Assembly: GCF_000143415.4 (NCBI RefSeq)
Contig: NW_003314295.1
Location: 463,512 to 527,511, forward strand
DNA length: 64,000 nucleotides
Source: Selaginella moellendorffii
Taxonomy: Eukaryota; Streptophyta; Lycopodiopsida; Selaginellales; Selaginellaceae
Direction of reading: 5' to 3'
Position 1 is the first letter of the stretch. Every line of letters starts with the position of its first letter. Made by a program: the position numbers and the translations under genes. The notes beneath the pieces are model-generated. The model had not been told where the DNA came from. It saw only the letters and a program-made list of their open reading frames with translations, and did not search any database. Positions 56,722 to 64,000 of the stretch are shown in pieces.

Positions 56722-57768
56722 ATGGCTGTTTCATCCATTGTGAGCATTTTTGCAGCGGAGAAAAGCTATTCCATTCCACCAGTGTGTAAACTCCTTGCCT
56801 CTCCAGTGCTGAATCCTCTGTACGATGCAAAGGCCGAGTCTCAGATCAATGCGTGGTGCGCCGAGTTTCTGAAGTTGCAACCTGGAAGCGAGAAAGCTGT
56901 CTTTGTTCAAGAAAGCAGGCTTGGATTGCTCCCGGCTTATGGTTACCCCAGCATTCCATACGAGAAGATTGTTCCGGTTGCAAAGTTCTTCGCTTGGTAC
57001 TTTCATGCAGATGACATTCTGGATAGCCCGGAGATCTCCTCGTCGGACATGAGGAATGTGGCAACTGCATACAAGATGGTTTTAAAGGGAAAATTCGACG
57101 AGGCCACGCTTCCAGTGAAAAATCCGGAGCTGCTGAGGCAAATGAAGATGTTATCTGAGGTCTTGGAAGAATTGTCCCTCCATGTAGTGGATGAATCAGG
57201 CCGATTCGTGGATGCTCTGACCAAGGTGATCGACATGTTTGAGATTGAATCGAGCTGGCTTCGCAAGCAAATCATTCCCAACTTGGATACATACCTCTGG
57301 CTGAGAGAGATCACATCTGGTGTGGCTCCTTGCTTTGCTCTGATTGATGGTTTGCTGCAACTTAGGCTGGAGGAGCGTGGCGTGCTGGATCATCCTCTCA
57401 TACGCAAGGTTGAGGAGATTGGGACGCACCACATTGCGCTCCACAATGACATGATCTCGTTCAGGAAGGAGTGGGCGAAAGGATACTACCTCAACGCCGT
57501 GCCCATTCTCGCCAGCAATTGTAAGTGTGGCTTGAACGAGGCAATTGGCAAGGTTGCGAGCATGGTGGAGGATTTGGAGAAGGATTTCGCCCAGACAAAG
57601 CATGAGATCGTTTCAAGTGGGCTTGCCATGAAGCAAGGAGTCATGGACTATGTGGACGGGATAGAGGTGTGGATGGCCGGAAGCGTAGAATGGGCATGGA
57701 CGAGCGCTAGATACCATGGAATTGGGTGGATCCCTCCTCCAGAAAAATCAGCGACCTTCCAACTCTAG
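56722..57768 (+). CDS. Microbial-type terpene synthase-like (MTPSL) enzyme
   Basis: Intronless, 348 residues, the size of single-domain class I terpene synthases of bacteria and fungi rather than of seed-plant terpene synthases (550 or more). The metal-binding motifs are complete: DDILD at residues 97-101 (in FHADDILDSPE) and NDMISFRKE at 242-250 (the NSE triad). No transit peptide is evident, which suggests cytosolic farnesyl diphosphate as substrate and a sesquiterpene product, but the product cannot be read from sequence. MTPSL genes are known from Selaginella and other non-seed plants and are thought to derive from microbial donors. The ending HGIGWIPPPEKSATFQL is typical for the group. 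A second copy begins at 63653. Confidence 0.9.
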   Translation: MAVSSIVSIFAAEKSYSIPPVCKLLASPVLNPLYDAKAESQINAWCAEFLKLQPGSEKAVFVQESRLGLLPAYGYPSIPYEKIVPVAKFFAWYFHADDILDSPEISSSDMRNVATAYKMVLKGKFDEATLPVKNPELLRQMKMLSEVLEELSLHVVDESGRFVDALTKVIDMFEIESSWLRKQIIPNLDTYLWLREITSGVAPCFALIDGLLQLRLEERGVLDHPLIRKVEEIGTHHIALHNDMISFRKEWAKGYYLNAVPILASNCKCGLNEAIGKVASMVEDLEKDFAQTKHEIVSSGLAMKQGVMDYVDGIEVWMAGSVEWAWTSARYHGIGWIPPPEKSATFQL

Positions 57769-57802
57769 ATTGTTGCTCAAATAGTAAATAATAATTTCTC
57801 TC

Positions 57803-59302
57803 ATGGAGTGTTTTAGAAATTCATATCTAAGCAGTGTTTTCGTCCTGAACAAGCAAATTGAAATGCACGGTAGATGTGGTAACATCAAGCACGCAGCTCA
57901 GATCTTCCATGCTATGGCCAAGAGGGACAAGTTCAGCTGGGATCTTTTGCTGGTTGCCTACTGCAAAAACGGGCACTTTGATGAAGCGCGAAGGTTCTTC
58001 AGCTGCATGCCGTGCTGGAGCCTTGTGTCATTTACTACTATGATTTCTGTTGCCTCCCAGAGAGGCCAAATGCAAGAAATACAATCCGTTACAAACTTGA
58101 TGCCAGAGCACGATCTTTTCTCTGTAAACGCGGTGCTTTTTGCATTTGCCGAAAATGGGCATCTTGATTTTGCCAAGGTAGTCTTTAGCAAAATGCCTGC
58201 TCGCAACTTGGTGTCGTGGACGACGATGCTGGGGGCTTTATCTCAGCTCGCGGATGTGGAAAGCACTTTTGAAGAGATGCCGGAGCACGATGTCGTCTCG
58301 TGCACTTGCGCAATTGCAGCATTCTCCCGTCACGGGCATCTGGAGTCTTCTCTGGAGCTCTTCCACGCCATGCGTGTGAGGAATCTCTCGACTTGCACGG
58401 CAATCCTCTCCGGCTACGTCCACTGCGGCCTCCTGAAAGAGTCTGAGCGCTTCTTTCACGATCAGATGCCACAGCACGATCTTGTCTCCGTCACAACGCT
58501 GCTCGTCGCCTACACCCAAAGCCAACGCCTTGAGGAAGCCAGCTGCCTCTTTGATTCTCTTCCGTACGTAGATGCCGTGTGTTGGAACGCCATAGCCACG
58601 GGATTTTCCCAGTGCGGCCTCCTGGACGAAACCACGAAAATCCTCGACAAAATGCCGGCATGGAATCTTGCAACCTGGAACACGCTGCTAACATCACACT
58701 CCTTGCAAGGGAATCTTACCGGGGCTATAAGAGTCTTTCACGAAATGCCAGACAAGAACTTGGTGTCGTGGAACGCCATGCTCTCGGCATATGCCCAAAA
58801 CGGGCATCTTTCTCTTGCAAGGAAGGTGTTCCAAACGATGCCCTTGCGCAGCGTTGAATCCTTCAGTGCAATGCTGACCGCATATGCCCAAGCCGGCAGC
58901 CCCAGCGACGTGTTTGATTCCTTCGAAGAGATGAAGCTAGTGGAGATGCCCGACGATTCCTGCTTCACTTTGGTGCTGATTGCGAGCAGTCAAGTTGGCG
59001 AGCCCAAAGTCGGCGGCTCCTACTTCAGCTCCATGCGTCTGGATTACGGGGTGGTGGCGAGGAAGCAACACTACTGCTGCATCGTGGACATGCTGGGGCG
59101 AGCGGGATACCTGGATGCGGCGGAAGAGCTTGCGCAAACCATGCCTTTTCTTCCCAACTCGTGGGACTGGACGTCCATGCTAAGTTCTTCCAGACGCGAT
59201 AGAATCTGGAAAAACGGTGCTCGAGTGACGAAACGAGCTTTGCTTTCGGGCCCCAGCGATGGAGCTGCTCTTGTGCTGCTCGCAAACTCACGCTCCTCTT
59301 GA
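57803..59302 (+). CDS. PLS-type PPR protein, short N-terminus
   Basis: 499 residues, intronless. The start MECFRNSYLSSVFVLNKQIEMHGRCG enters the middle of a standard PPR array without the usual N-terminal leader. About 13 blocks follow (SWDLLLVAYCKNG, ARRFFSCM and so on). C-terminal KQHYCCIVDMLGRAGYLDAAEELAQTMPF leads into a short E-like end, no DYW. It starts only 34 bp after the terpene synthase stop, so its original 5' end and promoter are probably lost or shared. It may be expressed from the upstream transcript or not at all. Confidence 0.75.
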   Translation: MECFRNSYLSSVFVLNKQIEMHGRCGNIKHAAQIFHAMAKRDKFSWDLLLVAYCKNGHFDEARRFFSCMPCWSLVSFTTMISVASQRGQMQEIQSVTNLMPEHDLFSVNAVLFAFAENGHLDFAKVVFSKMPARNLVSWTTMLGALSQLADVESTFEEMPEHDVVSCTCAIAAFSRHGHLESSLELFHAMRVRNLSTCTAILSGYVHCGLLKESERFFHDQMPQHDLVSVTTLLVAYTQSQRLEEASCLFDSLPYVDAVCWNAIATGFSQCGLLDETTKILDKMPAWNLATWNTLLTSHSLQGNLTGAIRVFHEMPDKNLVSWNAMLSAYAQNGHLSLARKVFQTMPLRSVESFSAMLTAYAQAGSPSDVFDSFEEMKLVEMPDDSCFTLVLIASSQVGEPKVGGSYFSSMRLDYGVVARKQHYCCIVDMLGRAGYLDAAEELAQTMPFLPNSWDWTSMLSSSRRDRIWKNGARVTKRALLSGPSDGAALVLLANSRSS

Positions 59303-59362
59303 TTCTTACTACTTTTCCGAAACTTTACCTTTATAGAATGGGTTATCGAATTTGGGCTCATA

Positions 59363-60141
59363 ATGGAGCAAGAAGCTCAATCGTTCTTCGATTCGGCCCC
59401 GCCTCTCCGATGGACGATGTGGTCGCGAGCGTGAATCGCTTCTTGGATATCTGGAAGGCGGCATCGGCCATCGGCCAAGGTTTATCCTTACTAGCATTTC
59501 TCATATTTTGGAGCCGAATCGCGTGATTCTAGAGGAGGCGCATTGCCGTTGTTACATCCGGGGGCACGACCGTGCCCTTGGAGCGACGATGCGTTAGGGT
59601 CATTGACAATTTCAGCTCGGGGAGTCGATCGGGAGTCGATGAGCAGCCTCCACAGAGTGCGTTATTCTTTTCTACTCATTCTTCTTTTATGATTTTTCTT
59701 TTTTTTTTTTTTTTTGCAAGGTACTTTTGGCTGCATGCAAGAATGTCTCGAGCCTGTGGATGGATCAATCCGGGGTAAGTGAAATCTGCCATTTATTTCT
59801 TCGAGAGTTTAACTCCTGCTTCGCAGTACGAGAAAAATGGTTTGATGTTGTGACTCGGGCAGTCACAGGACATCATTCTGTAAGCTCAGTTCTTGTTTCT
59901 CTTTTTGAGTTCTTAAGAATCAAAACAGGCGGTGCTCCAGAAGAAGCTGTTGAAGCTCGAGTTCACTACGCTCTTCGAGTACCTCCAAGTAAGAAATGTG
60001 CCGCGCAAACACTGGTTTCTATGACGGTTTTTCGTGGCAGATTTTAGAGATTGTTGGAGCTGCCATGAAACCAGTTGGCAGGCATGCTATGTTTTACTTT
60101 GCAGCGGCTGTCTCTGACTTCTACATCCCTTGGAACTCCAT
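59363..60141 (+). pseudogene. Phosphopantothenate-cysteine ligase (PPCS) gene, broken
   Basis: PPCS (CoA synthesis, joins Cys to phosphopantothenate) is recognised from SFFDSAPPL (59380-59405), [28 protein letters not shown] (59549-59626), REKWFDVVTRAVTGHHS (about 59829-59880), LLKLEFTTLFEYLQ (about 59948-59990) and [18 protein letters not shown] (about 60092-60141). The first exon has a frame conflict (the DDVVASVNRFLD part is out of frame with SAPPL, and a stop lies at 59432). Sequence expected after NFSSG is largely lost, and nothing after WNSM (about the last third of the enzyme) is found before the AT-rich zone at 60200. So the gene is broken, and a complete copy must exist elsewhere if the organism makes CoA normally. 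Confidence 0.7.
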
Positions 60142-60199
60142 GGTAAGAACTTCTCGTCTTCTCTTGTTTTGTTTTCGGTGGAAATCTCAAAAATAATCT

Positions 60200-61400
60200 T
60201 CTCTAAGATCCTGTCAAAACTATCTCACCGAAAAATTAAATGTTTAAAGTGTCAGATATATTTAGGTTAAATATATTCAGGGAAGAAGCTCAAAGCAATC
60301 ATTTCCTTAAATGAACGAAACCATTTTTAGGGTTGGCAGTCCAGGAGGAGCGTGGGGTTTTGATAAATTTATATGGAATAATATACTCTAGGAAAACTAG
60401 TGTTGATTATACTTATATAGTGGGTGATAATATAAGAATTAGAGAGTCTAAAGTTAGAGTAAATATTGATGGATAAATAGAGTAAATTAGTGAAGTATTT
60501 AAGAGCTAACTTTAATTCTAACCTGTCAGAAAGATTTACTTATAAGCTTTTTCTAAATTCCTTGTATGTGAGTTTTAATCCAAGATCAAACAATATATAA
60601 AGCTTTTCACTTGGGTTCTTTTATTTAGAGTGTAAAAAAAGTTTAAAGCATTCTTATGCATTTCTAAGTAATGCAGATAAATCTTAGATAAAGCTTTTCA
60701 ATGAACTCTAAAACAAAATTTTAGGAATTAGCAGTTACAAAATCTTTATATTTTTTTATTCAGATATGTGTTTGTTAGTTTTAATGAGTGTTTTGAGAGT
60801 ATTTGAGTGAGATTTTTAAATTTACTTTTTTACAAGATTGTTATAAATGTTTTTAGAGTTTGGTTTCATGATTTTTAGAGTAGTGTACAAAAAGTTTAAA
60901 AGTTTTTTTTAAATCTTTTTGTTAGTTTATGCTTATAAGGAATTTTTAAAAGTTTGAGAGATTTTTCTTATATATTTATCCCTTGTATCATCTTATCGTT
61001 TAGTTTAGTGCCCTTGAGTATATATAGCTATTTGATGTCTCATGTATAATCATCTCTTTTGATTGAGAAACTTTTACTTGAATGGAGAACAACATCTAAT
61101 ATATAGTAAGTGTATAAGAGGTTATAAAGTGTTATAAAAAGTGATTTTAAAATCCTTGAGTGTTTAGCAAGCATAAAACCTTGTGATTGAGCTCTCCAAG
61201 CTCTAGACTAACATCATAGTATATACATAGTTTTTGTATTTGGCGCATTTTAGAAGTTTAATGTCTATTCATATGCATTAGTCAAGTGTTGTTGCTATAT
61301 AAACTCCTCTTTGGACACATATAACTTAAAGGAATTCTTAAGGTTTATATGCTAGTAATTATTAGACAATGTTGTTGGTAAATGAGTCTTCATCATTTAT
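60200..61400. other. AT-rich interval, no gene
   Basis: Strongly AT-rich, with repeated phrases such as aaaaaagtttaaa and gagtgttttgagag between 60600 and 60960. No ORF with protein character. It interrupts the PPCS gene and probably belongs to the decayed retroelement that follows. Confidence 0.4.
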
Positions 61401-62325
61401 AATAGATTCCAAAGAAGAGCACAATTAAAACATTACACCAATGGTGGCAACTATTCATATCCTTTATAGGGCAATGGACTTCCCAAAGTTCTATCTTGGA
61501 TCAAGTATTTTGGCTTACAATCATATTAATCAATTTCAAACTTACTTAAGATACAACAAAATCACCAAAGATGCTTTGTCCCAAGAATTATTCTTGAGAT
61601 CCTTAAAAACAATAGTAGTAGATTGGGCATCTTTCTTGCTTCCAAATGAATGATGGTCATTGTCTACAATGATTGACAAATTTCTCAAACAATTTAGAAT
61701 GGAGAAAACTAACTAACAACTCTACATAAACTGTTTTAAGTTTGGCAAATGCTGCAAAAGAATATCAATAACTACACTATCCAATTTAAAAAGTATTAGT
61801 GTGCATGTTTGCTATAGACAGATGAGAAGCCCATGGTGTCAGCATTCATCCAAAACTCAAGCTTGAAGTGCAACACAAAGTCCTCAAGTGCCAACATGAA
61901 ACTTGCAAACTAACATTTAGCTATGCATTAAAGGACATGCTCTTTGAGCTTGGCATGCACCATGACATCCACTCTTAACCAGGCTTCCAGGCCCAAATGT
62001 GTGCCATTCCCAATCTACCACATGTTGTTAAAGACAAGATGCCCACAGTGATTGAGTTGGTGCTTAATGAGCTTAAAGAGCATTGAGCATTTGTGCAACA
62101 GTAGACTCAATAGCAAGAGAAGCTTGTGGAGGAGCTACAATCTCTTAGGATGTAGACTGAAACTCGGTGGCATCATTACTGGTGCAAGAAATATAACGTT
62201 GATACACACAACATTGCAAGATGTTGGAACTCCATCTAGAACTTTGGCTTTAGTGACCACAGTGAGTCCAATGACAACCACTTGCAAACAACACAACCCT
62301 AGCTTCGTCCTCCATAGATTATCAT
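61400..62325 (+). mobile_element. Decayed LTR retrotransposon gag remnant
   Basis: The frame at 61441-61653 reads AMDFPKFYLGSS ... ELFLRSLKTIVVDWASFLLPNE, similar in pattern to plant Gypsy-type Gag (a LF..SL...A..W...L block). Just downstream, out of frame, come MIDKFLKQFR (about 61667) and, near 62160-62220, HHYWCKKYNVDTHNIARCW, like the Gag C-terminal Cys/His region. Stops and frame changes interrupt all of it. No pol domain or intact LTRs were found. Confidence 0.45.
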
Positions 62326-63477
62326 GAGAATGACAGTCTGGGGCATTGAGCCAAACATGGTGACTTACAACAGCTTGATCCATGGCTTATGCATGACCAA
62401 CGGGGTAGACTCCACACTTTTGCTGATGGAAGAGATGACAGCAACAGGGTGCCTTCCGGATATCAACACCTACAACACACTTATTGATGGCCTTTGCAAG
62501 ACAGGAAGGGTGCCAGAAGCGAACAGGCTGTTTGGAGAAATGAAGGCCAAGTTTTGCAACCCAGATGTTATCACGTACAGCTGCTTGATTGGTGGGTTTT
62601 GTAAGCTAGATAGGATCAACATGGCTTGCACGTTGTTCGATGACATGCTCAAGCAGGCAGCCCTCCCCGACGTCGTCACATTCCCGACACTAGTGGAAGG
62701 ATACTGTAATGCTGGACTGGTGGATGACGCCGAGAGGCTTCTGGAAGAGATGGTTGCTAGTGACTGCTCTCCAGACGTGTATACGTACACAAGCCTGGTC
62801 GACGACTTCTGCAAAGTCAAAAGAATGGTGGAGGCGCACAGAGTTCTCAAGCGAATGGCCAAGGGGGGGTGTACAGGAGCTTGACCGGTGGCTTCTGTGG
62901 GACTGGGGACCTGGAAGAGGCTCACAAGATGCTCGAGAGACTGGAGCACAACGAGAACCGTTGGAAAATGGATCTGCCAATCCATGCCTACCACAGGCCA
63001 TCCAACCATAGCTCCGATACCATATTGGAAAATATGGTCTACTAGACAGGCCAGGGATTAAACCCAAGACCTCCTACACTAGTGCCAGGTGCTCTACCAC
63101 TGAGCTACCTGCCCTGGTTGTGTGCATGTTCAGCTTAGTTCTAACAAGAACTGCAAGGCAGATATGTTCGCGTACCGGATGATGATGGACGGGCTGTGTA
63201 GAACCGGGAGAATGAGCGCAGCTCTGGAGCTTCTCGAGGCCATCAAGCAGAGTGGCACGCCTCCTCGCCACGATATCTATGTGGCGTTGATCAGGGGGCT
63301 GTGCCAGGGGAAAGAGCTCCGCAAAGCCATGGAAGTTTTGGAAGAGATGACGCTCTCAAGGAAAGGCAGGCCAAATGCCAAGGCTTACAAGGCGGTGATC
63401 CAGGAGCTAGCGAGAGAAGGGAGACACGAAAAGGCAAATGCACTCTCAGACGAATTACTTGGTAACAAAGGCCAGTA
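62326..63477 (+). pseudogene. Second copy of the P-type PPR 3' half, broken
   Basis: It repeats 55007-56089: RMTVWGIEPNMVTYNSLIHGLCMTN onward with a handful of changes. There is no start or N-terminal half. At 62870 about 130 bp present in copy 1 are missing, which shifts the frame and gives an early stop. At 62959 a 188-bp insertion splits it again. The rest (63150-63477) is open and ends LLGNKGQ like copy 1. The 5' junction at 62325 abuts the gag remnant. Confidence 0.85.
62959..63146 (-). mobile_element. 188-bp tRNA-like SINE/solo element with target duplication
   Basis: Absent from copy 1. It is flanked by AGAAC at 62954-62958 and 63147-63151. On the minus strand it contains a near-complete tRNA shape: acceptor GGGCAGG, D-arm GCTCAGTGGTAGAGC (A-box TAGCTCAGTGG), a degenerate anticodon arm, T-arm around GGGTTTAATCCC and 3' acceptor CCTGTCT, pairing with the first. 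About 25 bases later it has TGGTATCGGAGC, close to the initiator-Met-tRNA primer-binding site of plant Copia elements. The ends TGTTAGAA and TTCCAACG are roughly inverted repeats. It may be a tRNA-derived SINE or a fragment of a short LTR element that captured a tRNA. Confidence 0.6.
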
Positions 63478-63601
63478 AAACGAGATTTGTAATCACAAAT
63501 CCGGAACATTGTGTGAACACTATCTGGGATGTTTCCTAAGGTTTTTCGCAGAAATCAGCAACCATTCAACTATTTAGTTTGAATTTGCTTCTAATTTTAT
63601 C

Positions 63602-63609
63602 TATAAAAG
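63602..63609 (+). promoter_or_regulatory. TATA box of the second terpene synthase copy
   Basis: TATAAAAG lies 43 bp before the ATG at 63653, at the same place as in the first copy. The element and the leader are conserved, so the second copy may be expressed. Confidence 0.5.
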
Positions 63610-63652
63610 CCCTCTTTCAGTGTTTAAAATTCACTTAGGAACTCTTCTTTCA

Positions 63653-64000
63653 TGGCTCTTCCATCCATTGCGAGGATTTTCGCAGCAGAGAAAAGCTATT
63701 CCATTCCACCAGTGTGTAAACTCCTTGCCTCTCCAGTGTTGAATCCGCTGTACGATGCAAAGGCCGACGCTCAGATCGATGCGTGGTGCGCGGAGTTTCT
63801 GAAGTTGCAACCTGGAAGCGAGAAAGCTGTGTTTGTTCAAGAAAGCAGGCTTGGATTGCTCGCGGCTTATGTTTACCCCAGCATTCCATACGAGAAGATT
63901 GTTCCGGTTGCAAAGTTCTTCGCTTGGTTCTTTCTTGCAGATGACATTCTGGATAGCCCGGAGATCTCCTCGTCAGACATGAGATATGTGGCAACTGCAT
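63653..64000 (+). CDS. Second MTPSL terpene synthase, 5' part (runs off the window)
   Basis: 116 codons up to the window end, frame open. It is about 90% identical to residues 1-116 of the first copy: the DDILD motif is intact, with FLADDILD in place of FHADDILD, and there are changes such as LLAAYVYP for LLPAYGYP. The His-to-Leu change just before the metal site, near the active site pocket, could alter the product. Whether the gene is complete lies beyond the window. Confidence 0.85.

Noticed and set aside
1-64000. CRISPR arrays, bacterial operons, ribosome-binding sites
   Set aside because: This is nuclear plant DNA; no regularly spaced direct repeats of that type are present.

Overview
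The window is a plant nuclear genome segment, most likely from the lycophyte Selaginella (probably S. moellendorffii). The evidence is compact genes with very short GT-AG introns (mostly 40-150 bp), several long intronless pentatricopeptide-repeat (PPR) genes, chloroplast-type proteins, a microbial-type terpene synthase-like gene (a class typical of non-seed plants), and a gene that looks ciliary, as expected for a plant with motile sperm. Genus assignment is inference. Exon boundaries below were read by hand from splice consensus and reading phase, and close exactly in frame in the genes where exons are listed.

Layout. 1-1.9 kb: AT-rich, no gene. 1.9-12.2 kb: a rearranged, partly inverted block holding three intact copies and one stub of a 121-codon ORF, several broken copies of a CemA/DLDG1-like chloroplast membrane gene, a broken Crinkler/RHS-type P-loop NTPase gene and a broken PPR gene. 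The intact CemA-like gene (12.3-14.2 kb) is the apparent source of the fragments. 14.6-22.3 kb: a divergent pair, a 12-exon putative ciliary protein (-) and an 18-exon TFIIIC subunit (GTF3C4-like, +), separated by a 0.56-kb spacer with two palindromes and a cluster of tRNA B-box-like motifs. 22.5-24.9 kb: PLS-type PPR gene. 24.9-28.5 kb: no recognisable gene.

28.5-31.7 kb: DUF4378/TRM-like gene (+). 32.2-38.8 kb: a 2085-residue protein with a C-terminal kinase domain (-). 39.3-40.5 kb: chloroplast 2-Cys peroxiredoxin. 41.4-42.5 kb: small acidic-tailed protein ending in a CaaX box. 42.8-44.3 kb: UDP-glycosyltransferase. 44.4-46.5 kb: PPR. 46.6-47.0 kb: EF-hand protein (-). 47.2-48.8 kb: F-box/WD40. 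49.2-51.1 kb: NT-C2 (PMI1-like, -). 52.1-53.4 kb: DUF1644 zinc finger. 53.5-56.1 kb: P-type PPR. 56.7-57.8 kb: microbial-type terpene synthase. 57.8-59.3 kb: PPR. 59.4-60.1 kb: broken phosphopantothenate-cysteine ligase gene. 60.2-62.3 kb: AT-rich, with retrotransposon gag remnants. From 62.3 kb to the end: a second copy of the [PPR 3' half + terpene synthase] unit, whose PPR part is broken by a deletion and a 188-bp tRNA-like insertion, and whose terpene synthase runs off the window.

This is not an operon-like system. The genes are mostly independent housekeeping, organelle and metabolic genes. The two places with real structure beyond single genes are the 2-14 kb duplicated block and the 55-64 kb PPR/terpene-synthase duplication. 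The most original regulatory observation is the B-box cluster just upstream of a TFIIIC subunit gene.
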